Below, piece by piece: positions 15,728 to 22,502 of a DNA stretch of 35,472 nt. The notes beneath the pieces were generated by a model. That model worked only from the letters and a program-made list of their open reading frames with translations. It searched no databases and was not told the origin of the DNA. The stretch's first letter is position 1; every line of letters starts with the position of its first letter. Source of the stretch: Candidatus Saganbacteria bacterium (GTDB lineage: Bacteria > Margulisbacteria > WOR-1 > O2-12-FULL-45-9); the NCBI GenBank assembly GCA_013204645.1, contig JABMSE010000053.1:1-35472 (forward strand), given 5' to 3'. A program made the position numbers and the translations under genes.

Positions 15728-16516
15728 TTAACTTCCTGGTTTAAGCTCAGCTACCATATACCCCACCCCAAACGGACCCTCATAGGATAGAACTTTAGGT
15801 TTAACGGCCACACCATTAAACGCCCCCAAAAGAATGGCAATTGACCAGAGGGCATCTTGGCCAGCCTCGGAGGCCAGAGCGGGATCAAAATTTAGGATCC
15901 CGGAAACATCATAATTCTTGACTAATTCAACCAATTTGTGATCAAAATCCTTGCCGCGCGGGCTATAGCCGCCTGGCGCATCCGGGGTTAACCGATGCGA
16001 CATGTCAGCCGATGCAATGACAACCACTTTTTTATTCATGCGTTCACAGGTTGCGGCCAAACTTTCGCCAAATTCAAACAATTTTTGAAGCGGCAAAAAA
16101 GCAATTGCTACTAGCAGGATGGGTTTTTTAATCCCGGACCGCTTGATAAAATCAAGGGGAACCAAGGCTCCATGATCTAGCATGGTTTCCGCACAATTTG
16201 TGGCAAAATCACAATCCTTAATAGCCGCCTGAGCAAGGGTTGGATCTCCTCTAAAACGAAAAAGAGGCTTGGGCGCCCCAAACATGCTAAAATTCCCCTC
16301 AAAAATATGGTTGGTATAAACCGGCACCGCTGCCTGACCAAGCCTTCCATGCGGGGTTATGACAACCAGGGTATCAAAATCCAATCCCTTAATGGTTTGT
16401 GCAACTTCCTGGGCAGCTCTAACCGTTTTGTCGACCTGTTTTTCGTTTCCGCGCCCCACCTCCGGAACCAAAATAGGCGGATGCGGCATAATTGCACCAA
16501 AAACAATATTTTTCAT
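15728..16516 (-). CDS. Memo-like / LigB-fold protein (AmmeMemoRadiSam system protein B)
   Basis: 262 residues from ATG 16516. Memo proteins have the fold of class III extradiol dioxygenases (LigB); their bacterial reaction is unknown. Candidate metal-site residues appear in 'MPHPPILVPEVG', 'VVITPHGRLG', 'TMLDHGALVPLDFI' and 'VIASADMSHRLTPDAPGG'. An in-frame TTG at 16540 would add MLHCSKKK, but the inferred transcript begins close to ATG 16516, so ATG is preferred. First gene of the minus-strand operon with AMMECR1, argC, argJ and argB. Its promoter overlaps that of glmM, which runs the other way. Confidence 0.9.
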   Translation of the reverse strand: MKNIVFGAIMPHPPILVPEVGRGNEKQVDKTVRAAQEVAQTIKGLDFDTLVVITPHGRLGQAAVPVYTNHIFEGNFSMFGAPKPLFRFRGDPTLAQAAIKDCDFATNCAETMLDHGALVPLDFIKRSGIKKPILLVAIAFLPLQKLFEFGESLAATCERMNKKVVVIASADMSHRLTPDAPGGYSPRGKDFDHKLVELVKNYDVSGILNFDPALASEAGQDALWSIAILLGAFNGVAVKPKVLSYEGPFGVGYMVAELKPGS

Positions 16517-16523
16517 TTTTTTC

Positions 16524-16553
16524 TTAGAACAGTGTAACAAGTTGTGCTATAAT
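16524..16553 (+). promoter_or_regulatory. glmM promoter (extended -10, very short leader)
   Basis: TGC then TATAAT (16548-16553). The best -35 is TTAGAA (16524-16529) with an 18-nt spacer. ATG 16566 is 12 nt after the -10, so the leader is about 5-6 nt and no ribosome site is visible. It shares bases with the divergent Memo promoter. Confidence 0.65.
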
Positions 16554-16559
16554 AGTCAA
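16531..16559 (-). promoter_or_regulatory. Promoter of the Memo-AMMECR1-argCJB operon
   Basis: Minus strand: TTGACT (16559-16554), 17-nt spacer, TACACT (16536-16531). ATG 16516 is 14 nt beyond. The -10 of glmM lies inside this spacer, so polymerase cannot occupy both promoters at once. Confidence 0.6.
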
Positions 16560-16565
16560 ACTCTT

Positions 16566-17930
16566 ATGACCCTAAAAATCAGCATTTCTGGTGTTCGCGG
16601 TGTGGTTCCCGAAAGCCTTACCCCGGAAGTATGTCTTAATTTTGCCAAAGCTTTTGGCAGCTATATAATTGAAGAAGAATCCTCTCCAAATAAGACCATT
16701 GTGGTTGGAACCGATCCGCGTTCTTCCTCTGAATTCATCAAGGGAATTGTTTTCTCAGGGCTACTCTCAACTGGATGCAAAATTGTTGATCTGGGCATTT
16801 GTCCCACCCCAACCGTTGGCATCATGGTCCGGAAGCTAAAAGCCGCAGGGGGAATTGTCATTACAGCCTCCCACAATCCATTGCCCTGGAACGGCCTAAA
16901 ATTCATGCGCGAGGACGGGATTTTTCTTAATGAGAATCAGGCTAAAAAATTAATCGATCTTTATGAAAAGCAGAAATTTATAAAGAAAAAGCAAAAAGGT
17001 GTGGTGGCTGATCCATCTGGAATTGACATCCACATCAAAAAAATATTAAAGGTTATCAATCCATTTATAATTAAAAGAAGAAAATTTAAAGTTGTGATTG
17101 ATTGCTGCAATGGGGCCGGCGGAATTGCCGCGGTAAAACTACTCAAAAAACTGGGCTGCAAAGTTTTCCCTATTAATTGTGACCTCACACTACCCTTTGC
17201 TCACGCCCCGGAGCCAATCGCAAAAAACTTAACTCAATTAATGAAAACAACTGTGGCAAAGAAGGCGGATATTGGTTTTGCCCTTGATTCAGATGCTGAC
17301 CGCCTGGCAATTGTCTCAAGTCACGGAAAACCAATTGGCGAGGAATTAACCCTGGCTTTGGCCACCCAATTCGTCCTTCTTCAAAACCATAACGAGACCA
17401 CTAAAAAGAAAATTGTAATTACTAATCTATCAACCACCCAGGCCATCGATGACATTGTACGAAGCTACCACGGAATCGTTATCCGCACCAAAATTGGTGA
17501 AGTGCACGTAGCGCAAGAGCTAAAGCATTTGAAGGCCCTAATTGGCGGGGAGGGAAACGGCGGGGTAATTTATCCACCCGTAGGATTTAACCGTGACGCT
17601 TTAGCTGCCATGACCCTTATCTTAAAGCTTATGGCAACCACAAAAAAAAGCATTGCAGATCTGGTTTCTACTATCCCTACTTATTTTATGATAAAAAAGA
17701 AAATAAAATGCAAAAGCCAGCATGAAGCAGAAGTGCTGATTTCCGACTTAAAAGAACGTTTCCCCAAAAAGGCACTGATTTTAACCGATGGAGTAAAAGT
17801 AATGCTTGCTAAAAGCTGGGTTCATATTCGGGCTTCTAATACTGAACCCGTCATACGCATTATTGCCGAAGGGAAAGAAAGAAGAAAAGTCAAAAAATTA
17901 ATCAAGCAAGCTCTCAAACCTCTCAGCTAA
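16566..17930 (+). CDS. glmM: Phosphohexomutase, probably phosphoglucosamine mutase
   Basis: 454 residues. It interconverts hexosamine- or hexose-6-P and -1-P; with glmS and glmU nearby the likely step is glucosamine-6-P to glucosamine-1-P. All four alpha-D-phosphohexomutase signatures are present: phosphoserine S102 in TASHNPLPWNG, Mg-binding DSDADR (D241, D243, D245), sugar loop GGEGNGGVIYP and phosphate loop RASNTEPVIRI. Phosphomannomutase or phosphoglucomutase activity cannot be ruled out, and the nearby phosphorylases, which yield glucose-1-P, would benefit from one. The ATG is placed by the promoter 12 nt upstream and by the family start 'LKISISGVRGVVPESL'; an in-frame extension back to 16359 would cross the promoter and is rejected. 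The 3' end overlaps the convergent regulator gene by 33 bp. Confidence 0.85.
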   Translation: MTLKISISGVRGVVPESLTPEVCLNFAKAFGSYIIEEESSPNKTIVVGTDPRSSSEFIKGIVFSGLLSTGCKIVDLGICPTPTVGIMVRKLKAAGGIVITASHNPLPWNGLKFMREDGIFLNENQAKKLIDLYEKQKFIKKKQKGVVADPSGIDIHIKKILKVINPFIIKRRKFKVVIDCCNGAGGIAAVKLLKKLGCKVFPINCDLTLPFAHAPEPIAKNLTQLMKTTVAKKADIGFALDSDADRLAIVSSHGKPIGEELTLALATQFVLLQNHNETTKKKIVITNLSTTQAIDDIVRSYHGIVIRTKIGEVHVAQELKHLKALIGGEGNGGVIYPPVGFNRDALAAMTLILKLMATTKKSIADLVSTIPTYFMIKKKIKCKSQHEAEVLISDLKERFPKKALILTDGVKVMLAKSWVHIRASNTEPVIRIIAEGKERRKVKKLIKQALKPLS

Positions 17931-19169
17931 AACATTTGCTGGCAGATCAAGAAAGGCGGCTAGTTTTTTTTCGTCTCCGGAAACCTTAGAAAGCAGGGTT
18001 GAATAAAGCTCTCGATCAAACCCTTGTTTAGCCTGCGCCAAAGATTTGTTCTCTCTTAGATTATTTTTTAGGCAAACTCCCATAATTGAGCTTAAATCAA
18101 GGGGGAAACAGTTGATATCCAGATGGTCTGAATCAGCGGAGATAACTGCCATGGCAATTAAGCTCTCCATCTCCAAATAATTTCCCGGATAATCATAACT
18201 GCTAAGAAAAGAAAGCAAATTAAGAGAGATATACTTTATATCTTTGCCATATTTATTGGCATAGCGCTTTAAATACAAATTTGTAAGACGTGGGATGTCC
18301 GCTTTCCTTTGGCAAACCCTAGGTATCTCTATTGCCATAAAATTATTCTGCCCCAGCTTCGCTAATAGTTTTGCGTCTAAAACTTCAAGCATCAAGCGGA
18401 TACTTTTATCGATTTTTTTCTGGCGTTTGGTAAAAAAAACAAAAAGGCTTTCCAAGAAATGTTTATCTATTTTTTCGATGTTTTCAAGATAGATGCTTCC
18501 CGCACGGTCTTCCTCATTAACAATTGAAGTAGACTCTGGCAAATAGATTAAGTCTTGTAGCATGGTCCAAAAATGGCTCTCCAGTGCTTCGCGACTAAAA
18601 GCAGACAAATCAATTTTAACAAACCTTTTTTTTCTCTCTGAACTATTTAGATGCATAAAATAGGCAGCGCTTTGGGTTTTGATCCCGCGCCCGCCTAAGA
18701 AAATCACATCCCGGTTAAGCTTAATAGCATGTAAAACCCGATCCAGCATTTCAGCCAATTTTGAGCTCTCCCCCATAAGCCAGGAAGCATCGTCTCCGAA
18801 ATGAAGCAAAGTTCTTTCCTGTGAGAGATTGCCGGAAATTGCTCGTTTAAGCTCTCGAGCATTAATTGGTTTTCGCAAGAATTCACAGACCCCAAGTTTA
18901 GTAGCAGCTACCGCTAGAGAAATATTATTGGAAGAGGAAAGCATGATTGTCCGATGCCCAGGGCTTAAATCCTTAAAAACCTGCAAGCCATCTTGGCCCT
19001 TAAGCTCAAAATCAATAATTATAAGATCCGCAACTCTCTTTGTAAGATATGCGGCTGCCTCTTTGCCGTTCTTTGCTTTCTCTAAGTTGTATTCTTTCCT
19101 CAAGCATTCACAAAGAGAAGCCTCTGTCCTTGGGTCATCTACGATTAGTAATATTGTTTTCTTATGCAT
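17898..19169 (-). CDS. NtrC-like response regulator with degenerate AAA+ domain
   Basis: 423 residues. The receiver domain (1-115) looks active: D11/D12, phosphoacceptor D53 in IIIDFEL, switch Ser in MLSSS and K100-P101. The middle aligns with the sigma-54 activator AAA+ domain ('LMGESSKLAEMLDRV', 'IPRVCQRKADIPRLTNLYLKRY', 'LLSFLSSYDYPGNYLEMESLI'), but the Walker A site (about 159-166) reads GGRGIKTQ instead of GESGTGKE, the GAFTGA loop is absent and Walker B reads IYLENI instead of LFLDEI. ATP hydrolysis and sigma-54 contact are therefore unlikely. The C-terminus (about 380-423) keeps a Fis-like helix-turn-helix pattern. The protein may bind DNA as a phosphorylation-controlled, ATP-independent regulator. 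It lies 7 nt after the kinase gene but also has its own promoter. The 3' end overlaps glmM. Confidence 0.85.
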   Translation of the reverse strand: MHKKTILLIVDDPRTEASLCECLRKEYNLEKAKNGKEAAAYLTKRVADLIIIDFELKGQDGLQVFKDLSPGHRTIMLSSSNNISLAVAATKLGVCEFLRKPINARELKRAISGNLSQERTLLHFGDDASWLMGESSKLAEMLDRVLHAIKLNRDVIFLGGRGIKTQSAAYFMHLNSSERKKRFVKIDLSAFSREALESHFWTMLQDLIYLPESTSIVNEEDRAGSIYLENIEKIDKHFLESLFVFFTKRQKKIDKSIRLMLEVLDAKLLAKLGQNNFMAIEIPRVCQRKADIPRLTNLYLKRYANKYGKDIKYISLNLLSFLSSYDYPGNYLEMESLIAMAVISADSDHLDINCFPLDLSSIMGVCLKNNLRENKSLAQAKQGFDRELYSTLLSKVSGDEKKLAAFLDLPANVLAERFESLLD

Positions 19170-19175
19170 AGCTAA

Positions 19176-19204
19176 ATTATACCAACCCCTGGGTCACGGG
19201 TAAA
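19176..19204 (-). promoter_or_regulatory. Internal leaderless promoter for the response regulator
   Basis: Minus strand: TTTACC (19204-19199), 17-nt spacer, TATAAT (19181-19176) with TGG just before it. ATG 19169 follows after 6 nt. The -10 contains the TAA stop codon of the kinase gene, so this promoter is embedded in the end of that gene. Confidence 0.65.
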
Positions 19205-22200
19205 GTAGTAGTAAAGGCCGTGCCTTGGCCTGGCTTGCTTTCCACATCAATATAGCCTTTATGGCCATCTACAATGCTATGCGTAATAGTAAGCCCTAGT
19301 CCGGTCCCCCCATACTTTGTAGTAAAAAAGGGGTCAAATAATTTTTTAACCATGTCCTTCGATATGCCATGACCCGTATCACTAATTTCTATTTTTATAT
19401 TTTGAAGGATGCCCTCAATCTCTTTGCCGGCAAAGGTTTTGACCGTTAGCTCCCCCCCATTGGGCATCGCCTGCAGAGCATTTAAGACCAGGTTTGAAAA
19501 GACCTGAGAAATCTGCCCTCGATCAACCTCGATTTCAGGAAGCTCCCCATATTTACTAATGATTTTTATATCAGATGCTTTAGCCTGACCTTCAAAATAT
19601 GTTAAGTTTTCTTCGATAACATCATTAATATCTGTTTTTTCAAAAGTTAACGCGGTAGCCCGGGCAAAACCCAATAAACTATCAACAATTCTGTCAATGC
19701 GGTTTATTTCTTTTGGAAATATTTCAGAAAGCTTGCTTCGATATTCCGGGTCATCAATTTTTTTAGGCAGAAGTTGGGATAAGACCTTCATGGAAGAAAG
19801 CGGGTTCTTTATTTCATGGGCCATCCCTGCCGCCATAGTAGCCAAGGCTCCCAGTTTATCTGCCTGCCTTACTTTTCCCTCGAGCTCCTTTACTTCAGAA
19901 ATATCCTGAATGGTAAGAAGCGCCCCCATTTTCTTGCGTTGGTGATCAAAAAGAATGGTGGAAGAAAACGATACCGGAACCAAGCCTCTCTCGGGCGATG
20001 CAATACTGGATTCAAAATTAACATAACACTTGTCTTGCTTTAGGGTATTATGAATGATATTGGAGATCATGGCACGTTTTCCCCATATTTCTTCGCAAGT
20101 TTTTGAAAGAACCTCTGGCAGGTGCCTGCCGGTGATTTTTTCCGCCATATGATTATAGGTAACGATGCGTCCCTTGTTGTCAACGGTTAAGACGCCCGAT
20201 ACCATGGATTGCAATATTTCTTCATTGTAGTCCTTCATATTTACAACTTCGTCATAAAGGCGCGCATTATCCAGGGCCACCGCCGTCTGGTTTGCCAGCG
20301 TGCTTAATAAACCAATGTCTTCGGAGCTAAACATTTCGCCGGAAAGCTTATTACCCAAGGCAATAATACCGATTAACTCATCCTTGGAAACAATCGGCAC
20401 CCAGATAAATATCCCCAAACGCTCCATCTCATCACGTACATCTTCTAAGGTGCCCTTTCTTACCTGTCCCGATCTTCCCAGCGCATCTTGGCGCGCAATC
20501 TCATCTTCCAGCTCATCTCGCACCAAAATATCCTTGGTCGCCAAAAGCCAGGAAATAATCGGGCTTTCCACATCTATTTCAATCTTTTTGTAGCGGGGAA
20601 GCGATAAAGGCATGGAGCGAAAATGCTCCCTTTCTTTTTCCAAAAGCAGGAAGGAAATCTCGGAAACCTTCATCGTGTCAATAAAAGAGGTCACAATTAA
20701 CCTGCTTAACTCTTCAAGCTGGATAACCGAGGCGATTTTTTGGCTCACCTCTCGCAGGGTTTTTTGATAGTCGTAGCGTCCGCGAAAAAAGATGCGATCG
20801 GTTAGACCTTGAAAAAAACGCACCAGGGGCTGATAGGCAATCGCAATAGCTAAGGCAATGGCTGCCATAACCACCAGGGAAGTATATCCCATAACTTGTC
20901 GCAAAAATACTTCGGAGAAAAAAACGGCAATCGCGTAAAAGGCCATGATCAAGACTGTTACCACCGCATAAACCGAGCTTTTCTGAATCACGACTTCAAT
21001 GCTCATCAAGCGGTGCTTAAGAATGGCATAACCTACAACGCCAACTAAAATCAGCATAAAAGAAGGCCCTAAACCAGTAAAATGAGAATTTCCCAGCAAA
21101 GGAAGGATGACATTGGTTAAAACAGCTGGCAGGGCGGAAATAAAGCTTCCAACAAAGAAGTAGAGAATTTGAACGCGATTTGTTCCATAAGAACGATTAT
21201 ATTTTCTTATCAAATGAATAAAAGTAAGCCCCAAAAATAAGATTAAATAAATTGCAAAAAATGGGTGCAAAAAACCAAAGATAATTTTGGATCCTTGCGG
21301 CACAAAATAAATGCTTTCTACAATCCAACTGGAAAACAAGGCTGCTGCTGCGAAAAAAACAGCTAAAACCAGAGGGAAGCCCTTATAAATCGGTTGAATC
21401 TTTTCGCTAGGGTATGGAAAATAAAAACTGAAATACAAACCCGCTGCCGGAATAAAGGCAGCCGCAAAATAAACCATTCTATTCCAAAATAAAGCCTGAT
21501 TGTAATCCAAAAAGACATTAGACAAATACATAGCTAGCGCCCAAACAGCAAAGAGAAGGGTTAGCACACAAAAGATTTGATTCATGGGGTTTTTTCGTCC
21601 ACGAAACAGCACAAAAATCCCTAGCCCCAGATTAGCTAAGATAGTATAAAAGGGTAAAAGGAGGCCGAAATTTCCATATAAGACAATAGCAATAGTTCCC
21701 ACCAAGAGTAAAACCCCCGCCACCACCAAGCTACCCCGCGAAAGAAAATCGTCAACATCTAACAATCTATGCCTAACCATAGCATAGGTAACAAAGGCAG
21801 CTAAAATCAAAGTGAAGGGAGGGCCAGAAGTAAAAAAGGAAGAGATGCCCACCAATGGCAAAATTAGACTCACGGTTATCCCCAGGATGCCTGAAAGGGT
21901 CATTCCGAACAAAACATAAAATATCTGCAGGCGATTCCTCTCCTGTGTTTTTAAATATTTTATTAATAAAATAATTAATCCTAAACAGAAATAGGAAACA
22001 AAATAAATACTAAACAATTTATAGGCTGGCCCAAAGACAACTGGACCCAGAAAAGGGAAATCAACATTAACGATGATAACTCCATCAATCATCCAATCGG
22101 TAAAAAGGGAAATAAAAGAGAAAACATATCCCGGAATAAGAATAATTATTTTAGCCGGCATCGACACGTCTTTTGATGCTTTAGGGAAAAGCAGACTGAA

Positions 22201-22455
22201 ATAAAGAAAATATCCAGCAATGAGAGATGAGCCGACCGGAGTAAAACGCCGTGCTAAGACGATCCATTGGATATCTTTTACATTTTGAAAAATTAAAAGG
22301 CCCAGTGTCCACAATGCAATACAAAACAAAAGGGTGGAGAAGGCGCGATTTACTAAGTTTTTTCGATCGCGAAAGAGAACAAAACAACCCAACCCCACAT
22401 GAATGGCAAAAGTGATAAGAAGGACAATGCTATTAACATTAATCAAATGCTGCAC
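19177..22455 (-). CDS. Membrane sensor histidine kinase with two 7TM-type sensor regions, GAF and PAS
   Basis: 1092 residues. The N-terminal half contains two consecutive hydrophobic regions of about 240 residues, each resembling the histidine-kinase N-terminal 7TM domain and each closing with a similar phrase ('AMVRHRLLDVDD' and 'AILKHRLMSIE'), so about 14 helices and an apparent internal duplication. Then come a GAF domain (about 568-730), a PAS domain (about 745-865, 'MVSGVLTVDNKGRIVTYN'), the HisKA box with H880 in GMAHEIKNPLSSM, and an HATPase domain with N, G1 and G2 boxes ('VLNALQAM', 'DTGHGIS', 'GGTGLGLTI'). It should autophosphorylate and pass phosphate to the adjacent regulator. The start is GTG 22455, placed by a promoter ending 8 nt before it. 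The signal sensed is unknown. Confidence 0.92.
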   Translation of the reverse strand: MQHLINVNSIVLLITFAIHVGLGCFVLFRDRKNLVNRAFSTLLFCIALWTLGLLIFQNVKDIQWIVLARRFTPVGSSLIAGYFLYFSLLFPKASKDVSMPAKIIILIPGYVFSFISLFTDWMIDGVIIVNVDFPFLGPVVFGPAYKLFSIYFVSYFCLGLIILLIKYLKTQERNRLQIFYVLFGMTLSGILGITVSLILPLVGISSFFTSGPPFTLILAAFVTYAMVRHRLLDVDDFLSRGSLVVAGVLLLVGTIAIVLYGNFGLLLPFYTILANLGLGIFVLFRGRKNPMNQIFCVLTLLFAVWALAMYLSNVFLDYNQALFWNRMVYFAAAFIPAAGLYFSFYFPYPSEKIQPIYKGFPLVLAVFFAAAALFSSWIVESIYFVPQGSKIIFGFLHPFFAIYLILFLGLTFIHLIRKYNRSYGTNRVQILYFFVGSFISALPAVLTNVILPLLGNSHFTGLGPSFMLILVGVVGYAILKHRLMSIEVVIQKSSVYAVVTVLIMAFYAIAVFFSEVFLRQVMGYTSLVVMAAIALAIAIAYQPLVRFFQGLTDRIFFRGRYDYQKTLREVSQKIASVIQLEELSRLIVTSFIDTMKVSEISFLLLEKEREHFRSMPLSLPRYKKIEIDVESPIISWLLATKDILVRDELEDEIARQDALGRSGQVRKGTLEDVRDEMERLGIFIWVPIVSKDELIGIIALGNKLSGEMFSSEDIGLLSTLANQTAVALDNARLYDEVVNMKDYNEEILQSMVSGVLTVDNKGRIVTYNHMAEKITGRHLPEVLSKTCEEIWGKRAMISNIIHNTLKQDKCYVNFESSIASPERGLVPVSFSSTILFDHQRKKMGALLTIQDISEVKELEGKVRQADKLGALATMAAGMAHEIKNPLSSMKVLSQLLPKKIDDPEYRSKLSEIFPKEINRIDRIVDSLLGFARATALTFEKTDINDVIEENLTYFEGQAKASDIKIISKYGELPEIEVDRGQISQVFSNLVLNALQAMPNGGELTVKTFAGKEIEGILQNIKIEISDTGHGISKDMVKKLFDPFFTTKYGGTGLGLTITHSIVDGHKGYIDVESKPGQGTAFTTTLPVTQGLV

Positions 22456-22463
22456 TATAGGCT

Positions 22464-22492
22464 ATTATAGAACTGAAAAAAGAGAAGGTCAA
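22464..22492 (-). promoter_or_regulatory. Leaderless promoter of the histidine kinase gene
   Basis: Minus strand: TTGACC (22492-22487), 17-nt spacer, TATAAT (22469-22464). The GTG start at 22455 follows after 8 nt, so the mRNA should begin at the start codon. No ribosome site is present. Confidence 0.75.
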
Positions 22493-22502
22493 TAAAAGAA
22501 GC

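Noticed and set aside
16517..16540. TTG start adding 8 residues to the Memo-like protein
   Set aside because: The TTG lies upstream of the -10 box of the inferred promoter, so it would not be on the transcript.
16359..16565. Upstream extension of glmM
   Set aside because: It would place the start inside the divergent Memo gene and ahead of the glmM promoter; the family sequence begins at ATG 16566.
19176..22492. Sigma-54 promoter for the kinase-regulator pair
   Set aside because: No TGGCAC-N5-TTGCA-type motif was seen; both genes have clear sigma-70-type promoters.
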